DNA of 8,219 nt from a bacterium (GCA_030648695.1 JAUSHG010000044.1:1-8219); one strand, 5' to 3'. Positions 1 to 6,233 are shown, counted from the first letter of the stretch. Notes: a model not told the origin generated them from the letters alone. Program-made: numbers and translations.

Positions 1-189
1 ATCTTTATCAATCCATTTCCGCTCCTTCTGTGTCCTGTATTCTGACCTTTTAACATAACAGTGGCCATACGTTATATAGCATTTCCCCTTGCTAATTTCA
101 TAATGAAATTCGGCAAGCTGCCCATTGATAAGAGCAAAGGCCCAGTAGCTTCCATCTTCTTGTTTCTTCTTTTTCACATTCCTTTTCAT
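1..189 (-). CDS. Partial small hypothetical protein, 5' end only (runs off the window)
   Basis: Reading the minus strand from an ATG at 189 gives 63 uninterrupted codons to the window edge. The protein starts MKRNVKKKKQEDGSYWAFAL and continues with INGQLAEFHYE, GHCYVKRSEY and KERKWIDKD. It has a very basic N-terminus (residues 2-9) and then a mixed, globular-looking sequence rich in aromatic residues, with cysteines at about 37 and 44. There is no signal peptide or membrane segment. I cannot assign a family or function; the Y-W-A-F-A-L-I-N-G and G-H-C-Y-V-K-R-S-E pattern resembles small uncharacterised proteins I associate with Parcubacteria, but that is recollection only. It is divergent to fusA, where rpsG often lies. 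An ATG at 196 opens a different frame that stops after 32 codons, so 189 is preferred. A well-placed extended -10 box supports it as a real gene. Confidence 0.6.
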   Translation of the reverse strand, partial: MKRNVKKKKQEDGSYWAFALINGQLAEFHYEISKGKCYITYGHCYVKRSEYRTQKERKWIDKD

Positions 190-205
190 ATTTCATAGTA
201 TAGCA
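189..205 (-). promoter_or_regulatory. Extended -10 promoter giving a probably leaderless transcript for the partial gene
   Basis: On the minus strand TGC is followed directly by TATACT (205 down to 197), matching the extended -10 form TGnTATAAT at all but one base. Seven bases then lead to the ATG at 189, so transcription would start at or within a base or two of the start codon. No convincing -35 box lies 16-18 bases upstream, as expected for an extended -10 promoter. The leaderless reading is an inference from spacing. Confidence 0.5.
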
Positions 206-282
206 AAGCTACGGCAATGATTTTGCTTTTTTAAGCGGAATGAGTTACTGTAATGCGTGCCGTCAAGGCATTTTCTTTTTAC

Positions 283-310
283 TTAAATCTTGAATCATAA
301 ATCTTAAATC
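283..310 (+). repeat. Four tandem 7-bp repeats (TTRAATC-like) just before fusA
   Basis: Four consecutive heptamers read TTAAATC (283-289), TTGAATC (290-296), ATAAATC (297-303) and TTAAATC (304-310), ending seven bases before the fusA ATG. They occupy the place where a ribosome binding site and leader would be, and no Shine-Dalgarno sequence is present. The rest of the 190-317 gap is AT-rich; it has a short inverted repeat TGCC/GGCA (258-261 and 267-270) but no clear fusA promoter that I can defend. Confidence 0.6.
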
Positions 311-317
311 AGTTTGT

Positions 318-2486
318 ATGCAAAGAGATTACCCATTAGAAAAAGTCCGAAATTTCGGAATTATCGCCCATATTGATGCAGGGAAGACCACCACGTCCGA
401 GCGTATTTTGTTCTACACGGGCATGACGCACAAAATCGGCGAGGTGCACGAAGGTGAGACCGTGACGGACTGGATGGAGCAGGAGCGCGAGCGCGGCATT
501 ACGATTACCGCCGCGGCAATCACCTGCTTCTGGAATCCGACCTATGCGTCGAAGATCCCGAGTCCCGAGGGACCGAAAACTGATGCTACTCTGAAGCATC
601 GTTTCAATATTATTGACACTCCCGGACACATTGACTTTACTGTGGAGGTGAAGCGCTCACTTCGGGTTTTGGACGGCGCAGTTGTTGTGTTTGACGGTGT
701 TGCCGGCGTTGAGCCCCAGTCAGAAACCAACTGGCGTTACGCAGACGAGGGTCAGGTGCCGCGCATCTGTTTTATAAACAAACTGGACCGCATGGGTGCT
801 TCGTTTGAGAAGTCCTACGCTTCTATTTTAGACCGGCTCAACAAATCGGCAGTCCGCATGCAGATTCCGGTAGGTCTTGAAGAAAAATTTGAGGCAGTCA
901 TTGACCTCCTCAAAATGAAGGCCTATTACTTCGAAGGCGACAAAGGTATTGAGGTTATTGAGAAAGAGATTCCGGCCGACTATCTGGAAGAAGCGAAGAA
1001 ATATCGCCATGAACTGGTGGAGCGGATTGTGGAGCAGGACGATACGCTTATGACCGAATATTTGGAGGGGAAGGTGGCGTCTTTGGAGGTGCTCAAAAGC
1101 ACTTTGCGCAAGGCGGTTATTGCGAACAAAATCTTTCCGGTCTTTACCGGCTCGGCGCTCAAGAACAAGGGCGTCCAGCTCGTGCTTGATGCCGTGGTGG
1201 AGTATCTCCCGTCTCCGCTTGATATGCCGCCTATAAAAGCGCTTGACCCGAAAACAGGGGAGCCGGTGGCACGCCCCCCCTCTGATGAGGCGCCGTTCTC
1301 GGCGCTCGTGTTTAAACTCCAGAGTGACCCGTTTGTGGGCCAGCTCGCTTTCTTCCGCGTGTATTCAGGCACGGTGGAGGCGGGAACCTATGTGTACAAT
1401 TCAACCACCGGCAATCGCGAGCGTCTTTCCCGTATCGTACGTTTGCAGGCGGACAAGCGCGAAGAAGTGAAGCAGGTGTTTGCCGGAGAAATTGCAGCTG
1501 CTGTCGGCCTTAAAGAAGCCAAGACCTCGCACACGCTCTGCGATGAAAACAGTCCTGTGGTGTTGGAGGCCATCAAATTCGCCGACCCGGTTATCTCGCT
1601 TCGCATTGAACCGAAAACCAAGGCCGACCAGGAAAAGATGGGCTATGCGCTCAAGCGCCTTGCTGATGAGGACCCGACCTTCAAAATCAAGTCCGATGTT
1701 GAAACCGGAGAAACCGTCATCATGGGCATGGGAGAGCTTCAGCTTGAAATCATGGTGGACCGCATGAAGCGCGAGTTCTCGGTTGAAGCCAATGTCGGCA
1801 AGCCGCAGGTGGCCTACAAAGAAACCATTCAGGGCGAAGCCGAGGCGGAGGTGAAATACATTAAACAAACCGGAGGCCGCGGACAATACGGTCACGTCAA
1901 GGTTAAGGTTCGCCCCATGCAGCCGCTTGAGGAGGGTGCGAAAATCAAAAAGAACATCAAGCGCTATGATGACTTTGAATTTATTGACTCCATTAAGGGA
2001 GGAGTTATTCCTCTTGAGTTTATTCCGGCGGTTGAGAAAGGATTTAAGGAAGGCCTTGAACGCGGAGTGGTGGCCGGATACCGTTTGGTCAATGTGTCAG
2101 CCGAGCTCATTTTCGGGTCATCTCACGACGTGGACTCCTCTGAAATTGCATTTAAAATTGCCGGCTCGCAGGCCATTCAGGACGCGGCCAAGCGCGCCCG
2201 TCCTGTGCTTCTTGAGCCCATCATGAAGGTGGAGGTGGTGACACCGGAGAAGTTTACCGGAGATGTAACAGGCCATCTTTCTTCCAAGCGCGGAGAAATT
2301 CAGAATGTGGGCGAGCGTGGGTTGAACAAAGTGATTGATGCAAAGGTGCCGCTTGCCGAGATGTTCGGCTACATTACGACACTACGCTCTATGACTGAAG
2401 GCCGTGCTTCATTCACCATGGAATTTGACCATTACGAGGCCGTACCGCCCAACGTAGCCGCCGGTATCATTGAATCCCGTAAATAG
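318..2486 (+). CDS. fusA: Elongation factor G (translocase GTPase)
   Basis: This is EF-G, the GTPase that drives translocation of tRNA and mRNA through the ribosome and helps recycle ribosomes. The 722-aa protein is a little longer than the roughly 700 aa usual for the family. The G domain shows G1 AHIDAGKT (17-24), G2 RGITI (59-63), G3 DTPGH (100-104) with the catalytic His104, G4 NKLD (154-157) and a G5-like GSALKNKG near 275-285. Domain IV shows GGRGQYGHV near 519, and the C-terminus is full length (IIESRK). Twenty-one residues (73-93) separate the CFW and HRF motifs, against nine in E. coli, so there is a short insertion in the G domain. The ATG at 318 gives the expected N-terminus (RDYPLEKVRNFGIIAHID); no Shine-Dalgarno precedes it. 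The TAG stop lies inside the palindrome at 2481-2515. tuf is not adjacent as it usually is, but 4 kb away. Confidence 0.98.
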   Translation: MQRDYPLEKVRNFGIIAHIDAGKTTTSERILFYTGMTHKIGEVHEGETVTDWMEQERERGITITAAAITCFWNPTYASKIPSPEGPKTDATLKHRFNIIDTPGHIDFTVEVKRSLRVLDGAVVVFDGVAGVEPQSETNWRYADEGQVPRICFINKLDRMGASFEKSYASILDRLNKSAVRMQIPVGLEEKFEAVIDLLKMKAYYFEGDKGIEVIEKEIPADYLEEAKKYRHELVERIVEQDDTLMTEYLEGKVASLEVLKSTLRKAVIANKIFPVFTGSALKNKGVQLVLDAVVEYLPSPLDMPPIKALDPKTGEPVARPPSDEAPFSALVFKLQSDPFVGQLAFFRVYSGTVEAGTYVYNSTTGNRERLSRIVRLQADKREEVKQVFAGEIAAAVGLKEAKTSHTLCDENSPVVLEAIKFADPVISLRIEPKTKADQEKMGYALKRLADEDPTFKIKSDVETGETVIMGMGELQLEIMVDRMKREFSVEANVGKPQVAYKETIQGEAEAEVKYIKQTGGRGQYGHVKVKVRPMQPLEEGAKIKKNIKRYDDFEFIDSIKGGVIPLEFIPAVEKGFKEGLERGVVAGYRLVNVSAELIFGSSHDVDSSEIAFKIAGSQAIQDAAKRARPVLLEPIMKVEVVTPEKFTGDVTGHLSSKRGEIQNVGERGLNKVIDAKVPLAEMFGYITTLRSMTEGRASFTMEFDHYEAVPPNVAAGIIESRK

Positions 2487-2515
2487 ACGTCAACGTGCCA
2501 CGTTGACGTCTATTT
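2481..2515. repeat. Perfect 35-nt palindrome, copy 1, carrying the stop codons of both convergent genes
   Basis: Two perfect 17-nt arms (2481-2497 and 2499-2515) flank a single central C at 2498. The outer arms read AAATAG on one side and CTATTT on the other, so the fusA stop (2484-2486) and, on the opposite strand, the transposase stop (2512-2510) are mirror images, each preceded by an AAA Lys codon. The core GTCAACGTG-C-CACGTTGAC is shared with copies 2 and 3. Followed by TA, it could also act as a bidirectional terminator, though the T-run is short. It is probably the downstream end of the RAYT unit. Confidence 0.9.
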
Positions 2516-3181
2516 TAGGCCATTTTCTAGGACATCTTGGGTAAATGCGGCTTCCACAAGCGATTCCGAGGTGATGTGGGCCGCCATTTCCCTTGCAAAA
2601 CCTGCAGGAGTTGTCTCAAATAGTTCATTGAATAATTGGTGATTGGCTACACACGAATACGCGGTATCACATTGGTGCCGCATGCTTGACCACTCGTAAT
2701 TCTTGAGGAAAGCCATGGCCCGGTCTGGCGAAGTAATGCCGCTAATTCGCCAGTTCTCGTCAAATAAATCAAGCGGATTTAGTGCCACATAGAAGGGGAT
2801 ATACAGAAATTGGCTGTCATTTTTTATCTGAACCATTTTTGCTTTGTTTTGGAATAAATATCCCGAACGTTCATATTTGGTATTGAAATATTTTGTATAT
2901 CCATTTCCCATTCTCTTTATGAAATCAATTACTCCACCCGCGACCCGTTCATGGAGCAAAAGATGATAGTGATTGGGAAGTAAGCTCCATTTTAAAATAT
3001 CAACAATGGGTGTCTGTGGAGGAGGAGCGAGGAATAAATCCGCACCTTCAAACCGGAGCGCGCCATCTTTGTTATTGAACCGGTATAAACTTTCCACGAA
3101 GCGGCGATAATCTTTCTCATTGAGAAAGATCTTTTCTTTGTTTACTCCTCGGTTGCAAATGTGCACAATATCGCCTTGCAT
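2510..3181 (-). CDS. REP-associated tyrosine transposase (RAYT; IS200-like Y1 HUH nuclease)
   Basis: This 223-aa protein belongs to the Y1 transposase family, single-strand DNA nucleases that cut and join hairpin-bearing DNA through a tyrosine. From the ATG at 3181 it has the family N-terminus (HICNRGVNKEKIF, with NRG at 10-12), the HUH metal-binding motif in LPNHYHLLL (His71 and His73), the helix with GYTKYFN (about 94-100) and RSGYLFQNKAK, and YVALNP with Tyr131 as the likely catalytic residue (Tyr127 is the alternative). All core motifs are present, so it appears intact. It is convergent to fusA, sharing a palindrome that holds both stops, and divergent to the secreted-protein gene. A GTG at 3205 would add eight residues but lies inside palindrome 2 and upstream of a good -10 box, so ATG 3181 is preferred. 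It may bind its own upstream palindrome. Confidence 0.88.
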   Translation of the reverse strand: MQGDIVHICNRGVNKEKIFLNEKDYRRFVESLYRFNNKDGALRFEGADLFLAPPPQTPIVDILKWSLLPNHYHLLLHERVAGGVIDFIKRMGNGYTKYFNTKYERSGYLFQNKAKMVQIKNDSQFLYIPFYVALNPLDLFDENWRISGITSPDRAMAFLKNYEWSSMRHQCDTAYSCVANHQLFNELFETTPAGFAREMAAHITSESLVEAAFTQDVLENGLK

Positions 3182-3196
3182 ATAAGAATTATACCA
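3182..3196 (-). promoter_or_regulatory. Extended -10 promoter of the transposase gene, probably leaderless
   Basis: On the minus strand TGG is followed by a consensus TATAAT (3196 down to 3188), then six bases, then ATG at 3181. Transcription should therefore start at or next to the start codon, leaving no room for a ribosome binding site. The -35 position (about 3211-3216 for a 17-nt spacer) falls inside palindrome 2 and is not a good match. A TTGACG in the palindrome arm (3212-3207) is too close, with only 13 bases of spacing. Confidence 0.6.
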
Positions 3197-3202
3197 CACG
3201 TT

Positions 3203-3231
3203 CACCCGTCAACGTGCCACGTTGACGGGTG
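3203..3231. repeat. 29-nt palindrome, copy 2, with compensated outer arms
   Basis: Perfect 14-nt arms (3203-3216 and 3218-3231) flank a central C at 3217. The inner ten bases of each arm match copies 1 and 3, but the outer bases read CACC instead of TAGA on the left and GGTG instead of TCTA on the right, so pairing is fully kept. All three copies carry the central C on the plus strand and so have the same orientation. It overlaps the -35 region of the transposase promoter, a natural place for autoregulation. Confidence 0.9.
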
Positions 3232-3248
3232 GACAATGGGTGGACAAG
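3227..3248. repeat. Two tandem 11-bp repeats beside palindrome 2
   Basis: GGGTGGACAAT (3227-3237) is followed immediately by GGGTGGACAAG (3238-3248), with one mismatch. The first copy overlaps the right arm of palindrome 2. It may be a remnant of slippage or a duplicated protein-binding site in the divergent promoter region; nothing further can be said. Confidence 0.5.
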
Positions 3249-3272
3249 AGAAAGGGGTGTTGACAACTCCCG

Positions 3273-3300
3273 TTGACCTGTGGGAGAAGAGGCGTATAGT
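3273..3300 (+). promoter_or_regulatory. Promoter of the secreted modular protein gene
   Basis: TTGACC (3273-3278) and TATAGT (3295-3300) are separated by 16 bases and each match the sigma-70 consensus at five of six positions. Transcription would start near 3307, leaving a leader of about 20 nt without a Shine-Dalgarno sequence before the ATG at 3328. A second TTGACA at 3260-3265 has no -10 partner at proper spacing. Confidence 0.5.
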
Positions 3301-3327
3301 TATGGCATTATTCCTCCTCTTCTATCA

Positions 3328-5664
3328 ATGAAAAAATTTCTTTTATCAGCAGGGATTTTCTCTGCGCTCTTTCTGTTTACCGGCGCCGCTTTGCAGGCGC
3401 AGGAAAGCAGTAATGCCGTCCAACCTGTGGTTATCACTTTCAAAGCAGACCCGGACAGTGAGAGTGATGAAACGCTCACCCTCTACATCCAAAAGAACCG
3501 CGGCGGATTTCTCCCCGCCCTGCTCCAGTCCGGCTTTGCACCGACATTTAACATCCCCATCGGAACGTACCGTGTGCACGCCACAATTTCCGATACCGGC
3601 GGAAATTCAGAAACCGTTACTGCGCGTCTGCGGGCACGCAGGCCCGGACTTATTCTTGACCGATTCCAAAGTCCGGACTCGGGAAATAATCCTGGCGATT
3701 TGGAGGGTCTTAAGGTAGTGGCGCAAAAGTCCGGAAACAAGGTGAAGTTCAAAGCAACCTATAAGAACGAAAGAGAGGATACTGTAAACGGCTCGTTTGA
3801 AATACAGGATGAAAACGGGGAAGTCATTGCTCCGGTTGCGGAGCGTGGGCAGATGCCTATCTATCAATTGCCGGTCGGCAGGTACCAGATTGATGCTGTG
3901 GTTAAGGACCCCGAAGACGGATCTACGTATAGAGATACGGTTGTGTTTGATGCCGAAGCGGGAGGTTACTCGGCGTATTCCGACTCAAGTGTGGAATTGG
4001 ACGAAGAAAATGATGAAGGTGAATTTGATGATGAGGATGATACCCCGCCGATTTCCACCCGTCCTTCCATCACCGTGCTTAGTCCGAATGGGGGAGAGAA
4101 TTATGTTCTCGAGCGATCGGTCATAAGTGTGAGATACCAATCTTCCAATTTGATTGGATCGAGGTTGGTAGCTAACTTGAGTGACCCGAATGGAAGAGAT
4201 GTCTATATGGCTTCAGCTTCTGCTAGGGATACAGGAGTAATTGAAGTTCCTCTCACTACAACGTATCCAGATTACCCGGGGCAGTACAAGATTACTCTGT
4301 GTGCAGAAGTGAATAGGGACGCAGTAAGCGAGAACATTTGTGATGCGAGCAATGCGCCATTCACCATCACCGCGCCCGATGTGAGTGGATTGTGTCCCTC
4401 CGGTCAAACGTGGAATGGTTCGATATGTGTCCCCAATTCAACAAATATAGAGGGCATTTGTCCTTCGGGTCAGATTTGGAAGGGTGCTGTATGTGGCAAG
4501 CCGCTGGTCTGCGGGGCACTGGGCGATGTCAATAATGACGGAGTAATTTCAGAAACGGACAAAGAACTTATCCGCACCTTTGTGCTTACAACCGCAGTAC
4601 CAACCGATGCGCAGAAAAAGAATTCAGATACCAGCGGCGATGGAGCAGTAACCACCGCTGACATTAGTTTGATTTCCGCATACCTTGCCGGCACCCGCAC
4701 GACATTTCCGGGATGTTCCTCTGCTTCTCCTTCCATCACCGTGCTTAGTCCGAATGGGGGGGAGAGTTATAAAATTGGAGATGCTGTTAATGTCAGCTGG
4801 AACGTGTCGAATCTTCCCGCAAACACAAATGTGGGCTTGCAGTTATCTTATAACCTAAACGGGGCTACGTTCGAAGATGGACTAACTTCTTCAAATCTAT
4901 CGCCTGATTCAAGAGGGGGGTATTCGTGGGTGATTCTGGCAAAATATGCGGGAAGCGGAATGAATCCAAATCTATTTAAAATGAGAGCAATTTTGTACGG
5001 TCCGAACATCCCTGGAACGAACCCCCCTCAAGATTACAGCGACTCCTACTTCACCATCACCGCGCCGACAAGTCAGGCCATCAACTGTTCCAGCGCTACC
5101 ATCGGAAGCTACCCTGTACCTGCCGGACAGCATGGAACAAGCGTTATCGTAGGCATTCAGAATTCGGTATCGCATGGCACCCGATTTGCCACCACCACGT
5201 TCGCATGCAGTAGTGGCACCTTTACTGCCGGACCGGAAGTGGCGGACATCCGCTGTGAAGCTGGATATAGTTCGGTTGGTACCAATTGTGTCGCGGCAGA
5301 CACCGTGGCAGAATTCGTATCGCTTGCGAGTGTCATTATTGAAGGAAGCAACGTCAAGGTAACGTATTCCAAAAACTTTGACACCTGCGCGCATCTCAAG
5401 GACGAGGGAGGAAGCATGGTGCATGCGAGCAATTATTTCTGCAGTTTGGGAACAAATGTGGTAGTAACGCAGGCCATGTCAAACTTCAGCGTGGCGCCGG
5501 GCGCGCGGGTGCGGCTCTGCCATGGAAACAACGCCAATCTCTGCAGTGAGTTTGTCACGGTAACAGGAGGCACTACTTCACGGCTGGATGCTCTGCATGC
5601 ATTCATCGGAAGTGTGCAGTCGGCGGGCGTATATAACAGCGTGCTGCTGCAGACATACCGCTGA
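3328..5664 (+). CDS. Secreted modular surface protein with SPNGGE Ig-like modules and a dockerin
   Basis: The 778-aa protein starts with a clear Sec signal peptide (1-25: Lys-Lys, a hydrophobic stretch, then LQAQ). Two beta-rich, Ig-like segments follow (about 32-105 and 125-208), then an acidic linker (222-238). Two related modules start SITVLSPNGGE and end FTITAP (about 248-350 and 469-580), resembling the Ser/Thr-rich Kre9/KNH-type Ig-like domain. Between them lie two tandem CPSGQxWxGxxC motifs (356-367 and 378-389) and a type I dockerin (about 396-455) with calcium loops D400-D411 and D434-D445, bracketed by Cys395 and Cys463. The C-terminal third is cysteine-rich (eight Cys, 587-739), suggesting disulfides. 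There is no LPXTG or C-terminal membrane anchor. It probably sits on the cell surface or is released, and may attach to a cohesin-like partner; that role is inferred. ATG 3328 is chosen over an in-frame ATG at 3280 because it begins the signal peptide and lies downstream of the promoter. Confidence 0.9.
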   Translation: MKKFLLSAGIFSALFLFTGAALQAQESSNAVQPVVITFKADPDSESDETLTLYIQKNRGGFLPALLQSGFAPTFNIPIGTYRVHATISDTGGNSETVTARLRARRPGLILDRFQSPDSGNNPGDLEGLKVVAQKSGNKVKFKATYKNEREDTVNGSFEIQDENGEVIAPVAERGQMPIYQLPVGRYQIDAVVKDPEDGSTYRDTVVFDAEAGGYSAYSDSSVELDEENDEGEFDDEDDTPPISTRPSITVLSPNGGENYVLERSVISVRYQSSNLIGSRLVANLSDPNGRDVYMASASARDTGVIEVPLTTTYPDYPGQYKITLCAEVNRDAVSENICDASNAPFTITAPDVSGLCPSGQTWNGSICVPNSTNIEGICPSGQIWKGAVCGKPLVCGALGDVNNDGVISETDKELIRTFVLTTAVPTDAQKKNSDTSGDGAVTTADISLISAYLAGTRTTFPGCSSASPSITVLSPNGGESYKIGDAVNVSWNVSNLPANTNVGLQLSYNLNGATFEDGLTSSNLSPDSRGGYSWVILAKYAGSGMNPNLFKMRAILYGPNIPGTNPPQDYSDSYFTITAPTSQAINCSSATIGSYPVPAGQHGTSVIVGIQNSVSHGTRFATTTFACSSGTFTAGPEVADIRCEAGYSSVGTNCVAADTVAEFVSLASVIIEGSNVKVTYSKNFDTCAHLKDEGGSMVHASNYFCSLGTNVVVTQAMSNFSVAPGARVRLCHGNNANLCSEFVTVTGGTTSRLDALHAFIGSVQSAGVYNSVLLQTYR
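4062..4094 (+). repeat. 33-bp direct repeat, copy A (start of first SPNGGE module)
   Basis: These 33 bases are identical to 4728-4760. They encode the Ser-Ile-Thr-Val-Leu-Ser-Pro-Asn-Gly module start. Codons are identical, including synonymous sites, although the module interiors that follow are only distantly similar. Confidence 0.95.
4360..4376 (+). repeat. 17-bp direct repeat at the end of the first SPNGGE module
   Basis: TTCACCATCACCGCGCC here is identical to 5050-5066 at the end of the second module (protein FTITAP). With the 33-bp start repeat it brackets each module with identical DNA. Confidence 0.9.
4728..4760 (+). repeat. 33-bp direct repeat, copy B (start of second SPNGGE module)
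   Basis: Identical to 4062-4094, 666 bp downstream and in the same reading frame. It opens the second SPNGGE module, directly after the dockerin and Cys463. Confidence 0.95.
5050..5066 (+). repeat. 17-bp direct repeat at the end of the second SPNGGE module
   Basis: Identical to 4360-4376 and closes the second module. The cysteine-rich C-terminal region follows directly. Confidence 0.9.
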
Positions 5665-5699
5665 ACCGAAGCAGAACAGGAACACGGAACCGACGCGGA

Positions 5700-5730
5700 A
5701 TAGACGTCAACGTGCCACGTTGACGTCTAT
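5700..5730. repeat. 31-nt palindrome, copy 3 (solo REP-like element)
   Basis: Perfect 15-nt arms (5700-5714 and 5716-5730) flank a central C at 5715. Twenty-nine of its bases (5701-5729) are identical to the inner part of copy 1. It stands alone, 35 nt after the stop of the secreted-protein gene and about 2.5 kb from the transposase gene, as expected for a REP element spread in trans. The following TATATCTTT is a poor terminator tail. Confidence 0.9.
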
Positions 5731-5739
5731 ATCTTTCGG

Positions 5740-5768
5740 TTGATTTTTTGAGGCAGATGGGATAGAAC
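5740..5768 (+). promoter_or_regulatory. Weak candidate promoter for the small membrane protein gene
   Basis: TTGATT (5740-5745) and TAGAAC (5763-5768) are spaced by 17 bases; each matches the sigma-70 consensus at four of six positions. It lies just after palindrome 3. Transcription would begin near 5775, about 60 nt before the ATG at 5837. Confidence 0.25.
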
Positions 5769-5823
5769 CTGTGGAGAAAGCGCGCCGTGTGTACGGAGAG
5801 CGTTTCTTTGTTCCTCACATTTT

Positions 5824-5830
5824 TTGGAGG
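5824..5830 (+). promoter_or_regulatory. Strong ribosome binding site that fixes the start at 5837
   Basis: TTGGAGG ends six bases before the ATG at 5837. It is the only strong Shine-Dalgarno sequence in the window and selects this start over the in-frame ATG at 5771. Confidence 0.8.
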
Positions 5831-5836
5831 TTTAGT

Positions 5837-6190
5837 ATGTTATTTTCTAAACTTGATGTGGATTTTAAGGCGGGAGCAGGGCTGGTAACCATTTTGTCGG
5901 TCCTTGTCGGATTGTGTCTGTTTGGCATCGGGTTTCTGCCCCGTCCGCTTTCGTTTCTGCTTGGCGCCTGGATTTACTATGCGCTCGGATTTGCCATGTC
6001 GTGGCGCGATATTCCATGGTTTGGGCGAAGTGTCTTTTCACTCGCGCTTCTATCCGCTTTTCTCGGAGGGTACCACCTTAAGTTTGATGCCGACTGGCTG
6101 GAACTCGGCATTGTGACCGTTGCATTGTGCGTTCCTTTTGTCCTTGGTTTCTACCGTGGATTGCGGGCGGCGCGGCATGCGGATGCGTAA
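5837..6190 (+). CDS. Small four-helix membrane protein of unknown function
   Basis: The 117-aa protein has four probable membrane helices at about 13-34, 37-54, 64-79 and 88-106, joined by short loops (PRP, SWRDIPWFGR, HLKFDADWLE). The tail is basic (YRGLRAARHADA), suggesting a cytoplasmic C-terminus. The N-terminal twelve residues are polar. I do not recognise a family, and no catalytic motif is visible. It follows the secreted-protein gene in the same direction, but a 172-nt gap with palindrome 3 and a possible promoter makes a shared operon unlikely. A longer reading from 5771 adds 22 residues but ignores the strong ribosome binding site. It ends 304 nt before tuf. Confidence 0.75.
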   Translation: MLFSKLDVDFKAGAGLVTILSVLVGLCLFGIGFLPRPLSFLLGAWIYYALGFAMSWRDIPWFGRSVFSLALLSAFLGGYHLKFDADWLELGIVTVALCVPFVLGFYRGLRAARHADA

Positions 6191-6233
6191 AGACCTCATT
6201 CGGTTGACCCCCATTGCCATTACAGGCAGGGTA

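Larger units (their letters stand above)
2481..3231 (-). mobile_element. RAYT / IS200-like unit bounded by two related palindromes
   Basis: A Y1 HUH transposase gene is flanked on each side by a palindrome with the same core (2481-2515 and 3203-3231), giving a unit of about 750 bp. This matches the usual arrangement of REP-associated tyrosine transposases, domesticated relatives of IS200/IS605 that act on hairpin-forming single-stranded ends. The unit sits directly against the 3' end of fusA. No terminal direct repeats are visible, as expected for this transposon class, which makes no target duplication. Whether it still moves is unknown; the outer arms differ between the two palindromes, which argues for an established REP/RAYT locus rather than a fresh insertion. 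Confidence 0.6.

Noticed and set aside
3182..3205. GTG start for the transposase, eight codons earlier
   Set aside because: The GTG lies within palindrome 2 and upstream of a consensus extended -10 box, so a transcript from that promoter would not include it.
2481..3231. CRISPR array from recurring palindromes
   Set aside because: Only three copies exist, at irregular distances with genes between them; there are no spacers or cas genes.
5771..5836. Earlier start of the membrane protein at 5771
   Set aside because: A strong ribosome binding site at 5824-5830 fits the ATG at 5837, and the added residues are basic and aromatic without any clear role.
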